Assembly: GCF_000093025.1 (NCBI RefSeq)
Contig: NC_014207.1
Coordinates: 2,790,001-2,854,000, forward strand
Direction of reading: 5' to 3'
DNA from: Methylotenera versatilis 301
GTDB taxonomy: Bacteria > Pseudomonadota > Gammaproteobacteria > Burkholderiales > Methylophilaceae
Length of the DNA: 64,000 nucleotides
Shown here one piece after another: positions 46,568 to 57,201 of this stretch; the stretch's first letter is position 1; each line of letters begins with the position of its first letter. The notes beneath the pieces were generated by a model that saw nothing but the letters and a program-made list of their open reading frames with translations, had not been told where the DNA came from and did not search any database. The position numbers were made by a program, and so were the translations under genes.

Positions 46568-47428
46568 GTGAATACCGACCACCCCCAAAAAGGCATTTTA
46601 TTCATTTGTGCCGCAGTGTTTCTCTTTGCAAGTAGCGATGCACTATCTAAATACCTCACCAATTTTTACCCTGTCGTCATGGTGTTATGGGTGAGGTATG
46701 TTGTGCACGTTTCGTTGATGTTAGTCGTATTAAGGCCGCCATCATTCAAAACATTAATCGTCACTCAAAACCGCAAGCTACAAATTATTCGCGGCCTGTG
46801 CATGGTGAATACGAACTTAATGTTCATCAGCGCCTTACACTTTATTCCACTGGCCGAAGGCACCGCGATTATTTATCTTAGTCCATTGTTAGTCACGTCA
46901 ATGTCAGGCCCGTTATTAGGTGAACGCATCGCGCGCTTACAGTGGATTGCAGTTGCCATTGGCTTTATAGGAGTTTTGTTCATCGTACGTCCCGGTGGCA
47001 GCATGTTCCACCCTGTCGCCTTGCTAGCCTTAGGCGCGGCACTCTCGTTCAGCGTGTATCAAATCATCACACGCAAACTTAACCATACCGACAGATCAAG
47101 CACCACAAACTTCATTAGCGGACTAATAAGCGCGCTAGTGACCAGCGTGTTACTGCCATTCTTTTGGAAAACACCCACGCTGTATTTTGCTTTACTGATG
47201 GTACTACTAGGTATATCAGCCCTCGTTAGCCACCTGTGGATGACCAAAGCCTACCAACATGCAAAACCTTCCACACTTGCGCCATTTTCATACACGCAGC
47301 TATTATTTGCAGGCTTAATTGGTTATGTCTTTTTTAATCAAATCCCAGATTTTATAGGTTTGGTTGGCATGCTAGTTATTGTGGCGGGCGGGTTGTTGGT
47401 GTTTAGTAAAGTAAGTTACAAAAAATAA
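46568..47428 (+). CDS. EamA/DMT-family transporter
   Basis: 286 residues with about ten membrane helices in two EamA halves, starting with GTG at 46568. Family text includes LFASSDALSKYL, EGTAIIYLSPLLVTSMS and YQHAKPSTLAPFSYTQLL. Drug/metabolite exporters of this type have diverse substrates, and none can be named here. Confidence 0.9.
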   Translation: MNTDHPQKGILFICAAVFLFASSDALSKYLTNFYPVVMVLWVRYVVHVSLMLVVLRPPSFKTLIVTQNRKLQIIRGLCMVNTNLMFISALHFIPLAEGTAIIYLSPLLVTSMSGPLLGERIARLQWIAVAIGFIGVLFIVRPGGSMFHPVALLALGAALSFSVYQIITRKLNHTDRSSTTNFISGLISALVTSVLLPFFWKTPTLYFALLMVLLGISALVSHLWMTKAYQHAKPSTLAPFSYTQLLFAGLIGYVFFNQIPDFIGLVGMLVIVAGGLLVFSKVSYKK

Positions 47429-47485
47429 AAGGTAATTTTAATTACGGCTTACTACAAGCAAATCCGCCGCATCAGCTGTACACCT

Positions 47486-47566
47486 CCGTCATTCTGAGCA
47501 TAGCGAAGAATCCAGCAGTTTGAACTTAGCTAAAAACTGGATTCTTCGTTGCACTCAGAATGACGG
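47486..47566. repeat. Imperfect long inverted repeat, CCGTCATTCTGAG family (copy 2)
   Basis: Left arm 47486-47516 and right arm 47537-47566 pair with a few mismatches around a 20-base loop. It is 69 bases from copy 2 of the two-hairpin repeat, as at the 28 kb locus. Confidence 0.88.
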
Positions 47567-47634
47567 ATATCGAGAGATTTTAGGATTACTCAATCAACAG
47601 TGAAACTTCATCGCCTCTGACTTTCAACTCCCCT

Positions 47635-47816
47635 GCTACCGCGCCTGCGCTGCTAAGCTTGATGGGAGTTTTCGGCAAGCGGCTGTTTGAGCCAAGTGAT
47701 TTATTTGGCGAGTTTCCGATTGCCGCCCATGAAGCTGAGCAGCGCAGGAAACAAGCGGGAGGGGGCGCTCTTTTCTTTGGTTACTTACTTTTGAGCAAGC
47801 AAAAGTAAGTAACTCG
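47635..47816. repeat. ~180 bp dispersed two-hairpin repeat (copy 2)
   Basis: Same order of parts as 28090-28270. The outer arm begins CCTGCGCTGCT and the closing arm is CCCATGAAGCTGAGCAGCG. AAGCGGGAGGGGG follows, and then the hairpin TTACTTACTTTTG / CAAAAGTAAGTAA. The second hairpin differs from copy 1 in both arms yet still pairs. Confidence 0.85.
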
Positions 47817-47875
47817 CCTAGAGGCGAAAAGAAACAGAACATACAGCGTATCTAGGATTGAGTTCCAGCCAAACT

Positions 47876-48451
47876 TCAAACTGTATTTTCAGTGCGCTCA
47901 TCTCGCATCAACTCTTGATCAGATTTTGCAAGTAGCAATGCCTGCTTTCCCAAAGCTAGTCGATCAGCCCGTGCCAAATTAGTAATATCTGGGAAAATAG
48001 ACTTCGACTTTTCAACTACATCGCTAAGCACCTCAACCGCTAGCTTCTCAGTGTTTATAGCCATATACCAAATCTGAAACACTTGAAACTCAACAGGAGA
48101 CTTGTTTAAAAGTCTAATATAATCCTCTACCGCTAGAAACATCAGACCTTCTAAGTTGGACTCTTTTAAACTTGGCAGTACAGCATCTGGATTTCGATCT
48201 GCGTGCTTGAAGAAGTTTCGATATGGAGAATTGATATAGTCGTATTTCAAGTCTTTACCAGCAGGGATGTTTTCTCTTGTTTGGTTTGAGAAACTAAGCA
48301 CGCCTTCTCTGTTGCAAAGTACGTCAATTATCTCCCAAGCATTTGCCGCTAACGATAAAACTGATACGCTATCCTCTCCGTCAAAAAGCAATCTAATAGC
48401 TGTAACAAGTTGGCGTTTCGCCACTTCAATTTTGCTAAGCAGTTTATCCAT
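47876..48451 (-). CDS. Orphan protein of unknown function beside the second dispersed repeat
   Basis: 191 residues, not recognised, soluble and mostly helical. It starts KIEVAKRQLVTAIRLLFDGE, and the middle reads SPYRNFFKHADRNPDAVLP. The latter resembles text seen in some helical HEPN-like or uncharacterised accessory proteins, but I make no claim. Its 3' end faces the repeat 60 bases away, as for the unrelated orphan at 28360. Confidence 0.78.
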   Translation of the reverse strand: MDKLLSKIEVAKRQLVTAIRLLFDGEDSVSVLSLAANAWEIIDVLCNREGVLSFSNQTRENIPAGKDLKYDYINSPYRNFFKHADRNPDAVLPSLKESNLEGLMFLAVEDYIRLLNKSPVEFQVFQIWYMAINTEKLAVEVLSDVVEKSKSIFPDITNLARADRLALGKQALLLAKSDQELMRDERTENTV

Positions 48452-48497
48452 ATTTTCTTAAGTACTAAATAAGTTATGAGTTATTTTGATAAAAATT

Positions 48498-49286
48498 CTA
48501 ATCCAAGTATTCAACAATCAGCGGCGCATGATCACTAAACCTCTCCGCCTTATAAACACTAGTTGAAACCGCCTTAGCCGCTATTGCTGGCGTAGCAATT
48601 TGATAATCAATACGCCAACCTACGTTTTTAGCATAAGCCTGCCCGCGATTGCTCCACCATGTGTAGCACTCATCGGTAGTATTGGGGTGTAAAGTGCGAT
48701 AGACATCTACCCAGCCAACTTCATCAAATAAAGTAGTCAGCCATGCACGCTCTTCTGGTAAGAAACCTGAATTTTTCTTATTGCCTTTGTAGTTTTTAAG
48801 GTCAGCTTCTTTGTGGGCAATATTCCAATCACCGCAAATGATGATTTCACGACCACTTTTAATCAGCGCTTGCATATGCAGCATAAAGCGTGTCATCACA
48901 CTGAACTTAAAGGCTTGGCGCTCTTCTCCACTAGAGCCACTTGGCAAGTAGAGTGAAATTACGCTTAAGTTGCCAAACTGACATTCTAAATAACGTCCTT
49001 CGCTATCGATATCTTGCACACCATCATTTGAGCCACCCAAACCTTCAATCACGGCATCTGGCTTGGCTTTACAATAAATACCTACGCCGCTATAGCCTTT
49101 CTTTTCTGCATAGTGAAAATAGCCATAATAGCCAGCTGGGTTGAGCATTTCTGGCGTCATATCCGCTTGTTGGGCTTTTATTTCCTGCATACACACTACG
49201 TCTGCATTTTGCGTTTGTAGCCAAGTTTGCACACCTTTATTTGTTGCAGAGCGTATGCCATTCAGGTTTAGCGATATAATCTTCAA
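48498..49286 (-). CDS. xth: Exodeoxyribonuclease III (Xth)
   Basis: Apurinic/apyrimidinic endonuclease and 3'-5' exonuclease in base excision repair. 262 residues of the exonuclease III fold: SLNLNGIRSA, the metal glutamate E35 in VCMQEIKAQ, GDWNIAHKEAD and the C-terminal SDHAPLIVEY. Divergent from pyrE, 31 bases away. Confidence 0.96.
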   Translation of the reverse strand: MKIISLNLNGIRSATNKGVQTWLQTQNADVVCMQEIKAQQADMTPEMLNPAGYYGYFHYAEKKGYSGVGIYCKAKPDAVIEGLGGSNDGVQDIDSEGRYLECQFGNLSVISLYLPSGSSGEERQAFKFSVMTRFMLHMQALIKSGREIIICGDWNIAHKEADLKNYKGNKKNSGFLPEERAWLTTLFDEVGWVDVYRTLHPNTTDECYTWWSNRGQAYAKNVGWRIDYQIATPAIAAKAVSTSVYKAERFSDHAPLIVEYLD

Positions 49287-49317
49287 AACTTAATTCCTTA
49301 ATATAATGATCTAGAAC

Positions 49318-49992
49318 ATGAGCACGAAACACACTATTGAGCAGTCTGAGCAATTTAGACAAGAGTTTATCGCATTTGCCATTAAAAAAGAGGTTTTGCG
49401 CTTTGGCGAATTTACAACTAAAGCAGGCCGCCTAAGCCCATATTTTTTTAATGCGGGTTTATTTAATGATGGCGAGAGCTTGATGAAGCTTGGCGAATTT
49501 TATGCAGCCGCTATTAAAAATTCAGGTATAGAATTTGATATGCTATTTGGCCCAGCTTACAAAGGCATTACGCTAGCAGCAAGTATCGCCATAGCATTTG
49601 CCAAAAATGGTCACAATGTGCCCTACGCGTACAACCGCAAAGAGGCTAAAGATCATGGCGAAGGCGGTGTCATTGTGGGTAGCCCACTAAAAGGTCGGGT
49701 ACTCATCATTGATGACGTGATTTCTGCAGGCACCTCAGTAAGAGAGTCTGTTGACCTTATCCGCCACAATGGCGCGACTGCATGTGGCGTGGCTATTGCC
49801 ATTGACAGGCAAGAGAAGGGTTTGGGCGAGCTATCAGCCGTGCAAGAGGTGATTAAAAATAATGGAATACCTGTGTGTGCAATTGCTAACTTGAATGACT
49901 TATTGACCTATCTAGAAAATCAAAATGATATGGCACAAAATTTGCTACTGGATAAAGTCATGTCGTATCGACAACAATATGGCGTTATTTAA
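49318..49992 (+). CDS. pyrE: Orotate phosphoribosyltransferase PyrE
   Basis: Makes orotidine 5'-phosphate from orotate and PRPP. 224 residues with the flexible loop YNRKEAKDHGEGG and the PRPP motif VLIIDDVISAGTSVRE. The xth-pyrE divergent pair is common in beta- and gammaproteobacteria. Confidence 0.98.
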   Translation: MSTKHTIEQSEQFRQEFIAFAIKKEVLRFGEFTTKAGRLSPYFFNAGLFNDGESLMKLGEFYAAAIKNSGIEFDMLFGPAYKGITLAASIAIAFAKNGHNVPYAYNRKEAKDHGEGGVIVGSPLKGRVLIIDDVISAGTSVRESVDLIRHNGATACGVAIAIDRQEKGLGELSAVQEVIKNNGIPVCAIANLNDLLTYLENQNDMAQNLLLDKVMSYRQQYGVI

Positions 49993-50063
49993 TTAACTTA
50001 AGGTTGAATACAGCGCCTTAGAGAATATTCAAAAAATGGTGAAGAGAAGTATTAACTTTTAAA

Positions 50064-50705
50064 ATGAAACCGTTAGCTGGAATTAATTCACATTTTTCTG
50101 ACAAGGCAAAACTTGGTCATTCGAGTTCAGCCTTGTCTGCGTTGCTTTTCTCTGGCGTACTGATACTGACTAGCTATACGCACCTAGTGCATGCTGATGG
50201 CAGCAAAATAGTGAAATGGAAAGATGCAAGTGGTGTAACCCATTACGGCGACAAAATGCCAGCACAAGAATCTGGTCGCAGCAATAGCGTCTTGAACAAT
50301 CAGGGTACTGTGATTAAAACAAATGAATCTTTTAATCCCAAAGGTAATTCGCAAGAAACTGAGAAGCTTTCAGCAGATCAACAGAGACAAGATAAAGCCT
50401 TATTAGCGTCTTACTCGTCAGTAGACGAAATTGATATGGCAGAAAAGCGTAACTTGAAGAGTGACGAAACTGCTTTACTCACGTTAAGCCAGAATCAAGA
50501 AGAGTCTAAAAGGATGTTGGCCAGTATTTATGCAAAATTTTCTGGCAGAAAAATGCCCATTCAAGCCGCTGAAGATGCTCAAAACTATCAAACTCAAATC
50601 ACAAAAACAAAATCACAGATTCTTGCTGTGCAAAATAGTATTGCTCAAACAAAAACTCGTTTCAGTCAATATCGGTCTAGATATATTGAGCTAAAGCCAC
50701 AATAA
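50064..50705 (+). CDS. DUF4124-domain envelope protein
   Basis: 213 residues. A long N-terminus precedes a hydrophobic signal-like segment (about 25-43, ending YTHLVHA), then DUF4124 as IVKWKDASGVTHYGDKMP. The remainder is Ser/Asn/Gln-rich with two coiled-coil stretches (about 115-150 and 170-205). Same architecture as the gene at 4600 but little direct similarity outside the domain. Function unknown. Confidence 0.82.
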   Translation: MKPLAGINSHFSDKAKLGHSSSALSALLFSGVLILTSYTHLVHADGSKIVKWKDASGVTHYGDKMPAQESGRSNSVLNNQGTVIKTNESFNPKGNSQETEKLSADQQRQDKALLASYSSVDEIDMAEKRNLKSDETALLTLSQNQEESKRMLASIYAKFSGRKMPIQAAEDAQNYQTQITKTKSQILAVQNSIAQTKTRFSQYRSRYIELKPQ

Positions 50706-50742
50706 AGCTCACTTACAAATATTAATGTAACAAGTAGTCCAT

Positions 50743-50790
50743 AAAAAATGCCGCCTAAATCCGAAACTTTCTCGGCATTGGCGGCATTCT
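50743..50790. terminator. Bidirectional terminator between the DUF4124 gene and gatB
   Basis: AATGCCGCC / GGCGGCATT with a loop of about 24 bases. A-runs on the left give a T-run for the minus strand, so it serves gatB best. Confidence 0.85.
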
Positions 50791-50826
50791 TATTTCTAGA
50801 CACTGAAAATCTAACTTAGCCGAGGC

Positions 50827-52272
50827 CTAGCTTAGCTTCTTCTTCAAAATATCGTTTACTTGTGCTGGGTTGGCTTTACCTTTTGAGGCTTTCATGGCTT
50901 GACCAACTAAGGCATTAAACGCTTTTTCTTTACCTGCTTTAAATTCTTCAACCATGGCTGCATTTGCGGCTAGCACTTCGTCAATAATTGCTTCAATTGC
51001 TCCGCTGTCTGACTCTTGCTTTAGGCCTTTGGCTGCGATGATATCGTCAACACTTCCTTCAGCATTCCACAGCGCCTCAAACACTTGCTTGGCTGCGTTA
51101 TTTGAAATCGTATTGTCGCCAATGCGTTTTAATAACTGTGCAAGCTGCTGCGCATTGATGGGCGAATCGCTAATGCTAGTATCGACTGCATTTAGTTTAG
51201 CAGCCAATGTACCCATCACCCAGTTAGCTGATTGTTTGGCATCTGCGCCAGCATCAACGGTTGCAACAAAGTAGTTAGCTAAATCTCGTGAAGTTGTCAG
51301 CGCGTTTGCATCATAGCTAGATAATGCATATTGTGCTTCAAAACGCGCCTTCATTGCTTCTGGCAATTCTGGCATAGTGGCTTTTACAGCATCTTTATCA
51401 GCTTCTGAAATCACCAATGGCAACAAATCAGGATCTGGGAAATAGCGGTAATCGTTTGCCTCTTCCTTGCTGCGCATAGCGCGTGTTTCGCCAGTATCTG
51501 GGTTAAACAGCACTGTTGCTTGCTGTATCGTTCCACCATCTTCTAGCGTTTCAATTTGCCAACGTGTTTCATACTCAATGGCTTGAGTCATGAACTTGAA
51601 AGAGTTCAGGTTTTTAATCTCACGACGCGTACCAAGCTTTTCTGTGCCTTTAGGGCGCACGGATACATTCACATCACAACGGAAGCTACCTTCTTGCATA
51701 TTGCCATCGCAAATACCAATCCATTGCACTAGCTCATGAAGTTTTTTTGCATAAGCCACAGCTTCAGCCGCCGAGCGCATATCTGGCTCAGTCACAATTT
51801 CTAACAATGGCGTACCTGCACGGTTTAAATCGATGCCGCTCATACCCTCAACCGCACCATGCACAGACTTACCTGCATCTTCTTCCAAATGCGCGCGCGT
51901 GATGTTCACCACTTTTTCATAAGCAGCATTTTTACCCACCGCTGGCACTTGTATTGTGACGGCACCTTTACCAACTACTGGCAACTCAAACTGACTGATT
52001 TGATAGCCTTTTGGTAAGTCAGGGTAAAAATAGTTTTTACGTGCAAACACAGAGCGTGGTGCAATATGGGCATTAATCGCCAAACCAAATTTAATGGCGC
52101 ACTGCACTGCCTCTTTGTTCAATACTGGCAACACGCCTGGCAAGGCAATGCTCACTTCGCATGCCTGAGTATTTGGCTCTGCGCCATATTTGATAGAAGC
52201 ACCTGAAAAAATCTTAGTATTTGTTTTTAATTGGGTGTGAGTTTCTAACCCAATGACGACTTCCCATTCCAT
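50827..52272 (-). CDS. gatB: Aspartyl/glutamyl-tRNA amidotransferase subunit B, GatB
   Basis: Phosphorylates and amidates mischarged Glu-tRNAGln or Asp-tRNAAsn together with GatA and GatC. 481 residues starting [17 protein letters not shown]. It has [19 protein letters not shown] and KNLNSFKFM in the cradle domain and a YqeY-like tail domain. Its start overlaps the gatA stop by one base. Confidence 0.98.
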   Translation of the reverse strand: MEWEVVIGLETHTQLKTNTKIFSGASIKYGAEPNTQACEVSIALPGVLPVLNKEAVQCAIKFGLAINAHIAPRSVFARKNYFYPDLPKGYQISQFELPVVGKGAVTIQVPAVGKNAAYEKVVNITRAHLEEDAGKSVHGAVEGMSGIDLNRAGTPLLEIVTEPDMRSAAEAVAYAKKLHELVQWIGICDGNMQEGSFRCDVNVSVRPKGTEKLGTRREIKNLNSFKFMTQAIEYETRWQIETLEDGGTIQQATVLFNPDTGETRAMRSKEEANDYRYFPDPDLLPLVISEADKDAVKATMPELPEAMKARFEAQYALSSYDANALTTSRDLANYFVATVDAGADAKQSANWVMGTLAAKLNAVDTSISDSPINAQQLAQLLKRIGDNTISNNAAKQVFEALWNAEGSVDDIIAAKGLKQESDSGAIEAIIDEVLAANAAMVEEFKAGKEKAFNALVGQAMKASKGKANPAQVNDILKKKLS

Positions 52273-53771
52273 TATTTAACTTCCTTTGGCAATACCAGTT
52301 CTGGCATTCTCTCGTGCCAATCTGTCACTTGTTGATATTGATGCGCCACATTCAACATACGCGCTTCATCAAAATAATTACCGATAATTTGTAGCCCCAC
52401 AGGTAACGACACACCATCATCACTTTGCGCAAAACCAGCAGGTATACTCATGCCTGGCAAGCCAGCCAAATTGGTAGAGATGGTGTAGATATCTTGCAGA
52501 TACATGGCGACTGGGTCATCCACTTTCTCACCCGCTTTAAATGCAGTTGATGGTGCCGCTGGTCCCATAATTACATCACATTTTTTGAAAGCTTCGACAA
52601 AGTCTTGCGCAATCAAACGGCGAATTTGCTGGGCTTTTAGATAATAAGCATCGTAATAACCAGCACTTAATACATAAGTGCCAATCAAGATACGGCGCTT
52701 TACTTCCGCGCCAAAACCTTCAGCACGGCTCTTGTTATACATGTCCATCAAGTCCGTATATTCCGCAGCACGGTGACCGTAACGCACGCCATCGTAACGC
52801 GACAAGTTACTTGAAGCTTCAGCAGGTGCTAACACATAGTAAACAGGAATTGATAAGCCAGTATTTGGTAATGAAATATCTACAATTTCAGCGCCTAGCT
52901 TTTTATATTCTGCAATGGCCGCTTCAATCACCTTGCCTACGCTGGCATCTAAACCTTCGGAAAAGTATTCTTTCGGCAGACCAACTTTTAAGCCTTGCAG
53001 AGGTTTTGTAGGATTTGAATTGTAAAGCGCGCGAGTGTAATCTTCTTTTTCACGATTCAAGCTGGTTGAATCACGTTCATCAAAGCCTGCCATTACGTTC
53101 ATCATCAGCGCACAATCTTCTGCACTTTTTGCCATCGGACCAGCTTGGTCTAGCGATGATGCAAAGGCAATCATACCGTAACGTGACACAGCACCATAAG
53201 TTGGTTTTAAACCCGTAAAACCACATAAAGAAGCTGGTTGGCGAATTGAACCACCAGTATCGGTACCCGTTGCCGCCGCACAAAGCCTTGCAGCTACCGC
53301 CGCCGCACTACCTCCGCTACTGCCACCTGGCACACGGTCAAAACTCCAAGGGTTTTTAACGCCACCAAAATATGAAGTTTCGTTAGATGAACCCATCGCA
53401 AACTCATCCATATTGGTTTTACCCAAATTCACCGCACCTGCAGCATCAAATTGTGTGATGATATGCGCGTCATATGGCGCAATAAAATTGGCTAACATTT
53501 TTGAACCACAAGTGGTTTGCCAGCCTTTTGCACAAAAAATATCTTTTTGCGCGATTGGGATACCCGTTAATGGGGCAACATTACCATCAGCGATGCGCGC
53601 ATCAGCTGCTTTGGCTTGCGCCAAGGTTTTGGCTTCATCTAAAGCAATGTAGGCATTAATACTAGGATTGTATTGCTGAATTCTATCTAGAAAAGTTTGT
53701 GTCAATTCAACACTAGAAATCTTCTTCGCTTGGAGCATCTCGCCCAGCTGTTTTAGGCTGCTGTTAATCAT
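52272..53771 (-). CDS. gatA: Aspartyl/glutamyl-tRNA amidotransferase subunit A, GatA
   Basis: Glutaminase subunit that feeds ammonia to GatB. 499 residues from the ATG at 53771; a TTG two codons earlier is possible. The Ser-cisSer-Lys triad is K76 (AQKDIF), S151 (GGSSGGSAA) and S175 ([11 protein letters not shown]). Second gene of gatCAB. Confidence 0.98.
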   Translation of the reverse strand: MINSSLKQLGEMLQAKKISSVELTQTFLDRIQQYNPSINAYIALDEAKTLAQAKAADARIADGNVAPLTGIPIAQKDIFCAKGWQTTCGSKMLANFIAPYDAHIITQFDAAGAVNLGKTNMDEFAMGSSNETSYFGGVKNPWSFDRVPGGSSGGSAAAVAARLCAAATGTDTGGSIRQPASLCGFTGLKPTYGAVSRYGMIAFASSLDQAGPMAKSAEDCALMMNVMAGFDERDSTSLNREKEDYTRALYNSNPTKPLQGLKVGLPKEYFSEGLDASVGKVIEAAIAEYKKLGAEIVDISLPNTGLSIPVYYVLAPAEASSNLSRYDGVRYGHRAAEYTDLMDMYNKSRAEGFGAEVKRRILIGTYVLSAGYYDAYYLKAQQIRRLIAQDFVEAFKKCDVIMGPAAPSTAFKAGEKVDDPVAMYLQDIYTISTNLAGLPGMSIPAGFAQSDDGVSLPVGLQIIGNYFDEARMLNVAHQYQQVTDWHERMPELVLPKEVK

Positions 53772-53793
53772 ATTCAAGTCTTATTTTAAGTTC

Positions 53794-54108
53794 TTACTCA
53801 ATTACTTTAGGTACAAGGTACAAACCACCTGCAACCGCGGGCTCAGTTGAGCCATTTCCAAGTTCAGGTGCGTTTTTCTGAAACTCGTCGCGTAGATTAG
53901 TTTTAGTGACAACATCATCACGCAAACGCTGGCTTAAATCTTGAGAATGCGACATCGGCTCAATGCCAGTGGTATCGACAGCCTGCATTTGCTCAATCAA
54001 ACCAAGAATTCCTGTCAGCTTAGTGAGTGTTGCCGCAGCATCACTTTCGCTCACTTCAATACGTGCTAAATGTGCTACTTTTTTGATGTCTTCAATGCTC
54101 AATGCCAT
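53794..54108 (-). CDS. gatC: Aspartyl/glutamyl-tRNA amidotransferase subunit C, GatC
   Basis: 104-residue helical protein that wraps around GatA and stabilises it on Gat[13 protein letters not shown] at the start and [20 protein letters not shown] are family signatures. First gene of gatCAB. It diverges from mreB across a 211-base gap, an arrangement common in betaproteobacteria. Confidence 0.96.
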   Translation of the reverse strand: MALSIEDIKKVAHLARIEVSESDAAATLTKLTGILGLIEQMQAVDTTGIEPMSHSQDLSQRLRDDVVTKTNLRDEFQKNAPELGNGSTEPAVAGGLYLVPKVIE

Positions 54109-54205
54109 GTTTCATTAATCCGAAATTTAGTTAGTACATTTTGATGTTCAAAATGAGTCACTTGATATGACTTCTCTTTACAATTAAGTTGCAAACACAT
54201 CTTAA

Positions 54206-55363
<1,158 letters not shown>

Positions 55364-55395
55364 TAAAGGCTGAATAGCCTTCGCGATGAAGTAAA

Positions 55396-55422
55396 ATTTA
55401 GGCCGTGCTATACGGCCTAAAT
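55396..55422 (+). terminator. Hairpin after mreB, possible attenuator
   Basis: Eleven-base perfect stem ATTTAGGCCGT / ACGGCCTAAAT, loop GCTAT, without a T-run. It lies in the 262-base gap before mreC; partial termination or mRNA protection would fit the higher need for MreB. The rest of the gap is AT-rich and may contain a promoter for mreC. Confidence 0.6.
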
Positions 55423-55625
55423 CACATAAGGACATCTCTATAAATACAATTTTCGTCATGATACTGCGTTGCTCACAAAAAAAATAATTCCTTATATAGT
55501 TAGATATATACCGCGTCATTATTTTTCTATTCGCGCCTTGTCTCATTTAGAAACTAGTATTTATAAAGATATCCATAAGAAGTTAAACTTCTACCTTTAC
55601 AGAGAAATTGAATATCGCTTAACCA

Positions 55626-56711
55626 ATGTCGCGCCGCTTTAATCACAAACTCGAGCAACAATCCGCCCCAGCATTTTTTGTGCGCGGCCCGAGTCCGCTT
55701 GCGCGTTTGGCTTTTTTCTCTGCTCTTTCACTGGCATTAATGGCGGCGGACTCTCGCCTAGAATATCTCACCACCGTGCGCCAGAACCTACAAGCGCTAT
55801 TGCACCCTTTGCAATTGCTGGCTAATGCACCATCACGGCTTTATCGTGATACCACCGAGTACTTTTCTACGCATGAATACTTACTTAATGAAAATCGAAA
55901 CTTAAAGAAAAATGCGCTGAAACAAGCCGTTGAGCTGCAAAAACTCAATACGCTTGAGCTGGAAAACAATAATCTTCGCCAACTATTAAAAACTAATCAG
56001 TCGATTGTTGAAACTAGTGTGGCGGCTGAAATTATGCATGTGGGTCGCGATTTATTTACCAAGAAAATCATCGTGAATCGTGGCGCAACACATAACATCG
56101 TAGCGGGCGAAGCGGTGGTTGATTCGACTGGCGTGATTGGTCAAGTCACGCGCATTTACCCACTGAGCAGCGAAGTCACGCTCATTACCGACAAGTCACT
56201 TGCCATTCCAATACAGGTCGAACGTAACGGTTTGCGCGCTATTGCATTTGGACATGGTCGCGACAACACCTTGGATTTACCGTATTTGCCGACCAATGTA
56301 GATATTCAACGTGGCGACAAATTGGTGACGTCGGGTATAGATGGCGTCTACCCTGCAGGACTTGCTGTTGCAACAGTTTCACAAATTGAAATTACGGCCG
56401 ACTCGCCATTCGCACGCATTATTTGCGTACCGACTGGCGGCGTAGAAAACCATAAACAAGTACTTTTAGTCAGTATCCCACGTATGGCCGAGCCAGTTGA
56501 AACGGAAATAATTAGCGCGATTAAGCCAGAGGCGAAAATTAAAAAATCTGAAAATAAACCCATCGTTGCCAAACCAGTAGCAGCCCAACCTGAAATGACA
56601 AAACCTGCTGCAAATAACACGGAGGCTGGGAAACCTAAATTAGCACCAGAGGCTAAGCCTCCAGTAACTACTCACCCTAACAATACGAGCAAGCCACATG
56701 CCGCCGAGTAA
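55626..56711 (+). CDS. mreC: Rod shape-determining protein MreC
   Basis: Bitopic periplasmic scaffold that activates PBP2-RodA. 361 residues: a membrane helix (about 25-45), a coiled coil (about 75-120), and paired beta domains with the IMHVGRDLFTKKIIVNRGA and VTLITDKSLAIPIQ signatures. About 75 extra C-terminal residues are rich in Lys, Pro, Ala and Glu and look disordered. The end overlaps mreD by 14 bases. Confidence 0.97.
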   Translation: MSRRFNHKLEQQSAPAFFVRGPSPLARLAFFSALSLALMAADSRLEYLTTVRQNLQALLHPLQLLANAPSRLYRDTTEYFSTHEYLLNENRNLKKNALKQAVELQKLNTLELENNNLRQLLKTNQSIVETSVAAEIMHVGRDLFTKKIIVNRGATHNIVAGEAVVDSTGVIGQVTRIYPLSSEVTLITDKSLAIPIQVERNGLRAIAFGHGRDNTLDLPYLPTNVDIQRGDKLVTSGIDGVYPAGLAVATVSQIEITADSPFARIICVPTGGVENHKQVLLVSIPRMAEPVETEIISAIKPEAKIKKSENKPIVAKPVAAQPEMTKPAANNTEAGKPKLAPEAKPPVTTHPNNTSKPHAAE

Positions 56712-57177
56712 GCTCAAAACTCTTTACCTATCGCTGATTTTAGCGTTCGTTTTCCTACTGCTACCATGGTCTGGATTTGCACTAAAAATACGTCCAGATT
56801 TTATATTGTTGGTCATTATTTTTTGGCTAATACGTGCACCTAACTTATGTAATGTAGGTACAGCTTGGTTTCTAGGACTTTTTGTAGACTTAGCCACGGG
56901 CGGCATATTTGGTCAATTTGCATTGGCTTACACCATTACTGCATTTTTTGCGGTGACTTATCAGCGTCGCTTAGTATTGTTTAACCACACTCAGCAACTA
57001 TTTTATGTGTTCTTGTTATTGATGATTTCGCAAATCGTATTACTCATCATTAAAACCTTCTCAGGTGCAGACGCTTTAGGCTGGGGTTATTTCTTACCAA
57101 GTATTGTGGGCGTTATATTGTGGAGAGTCGCAGTAATTTTTGGCTTAAATACGGGCGGTCGCTCGCGTGGGACTTAA
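56698..57177 (+). CDS. mreD: Rod shape-determining membrane protein MreD
   Basis: 159 residues, about five membrane helices, part of the elongasome; it tunes MreC action on PBP2. Family text: IRPDFILLVIIFWLIRAPN and GTAWFLGLFVDLATGGIFGQ. The start ATG lies inside the end of mreC. mrdA begins 24 bases after it. Confidence 0.95.
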   Translation: MPPSKLKTLYLSLILAFVFLLLPWSGFALKIRPDFILLVIIFWLIRAPNLCNVGTAWFLGLFVDLATGGIFGQFALAYTITAFFAVTYQRRLVLFNHTQQLFYVFLLLMISQIVLLIIKTFSGADALGWGYFLPSIVGVILWRVAVIFGLNTGGRSRGT

Positions 57178-57201
57178 TACTTTGATGGCTGGCATTTAAT
57201 T

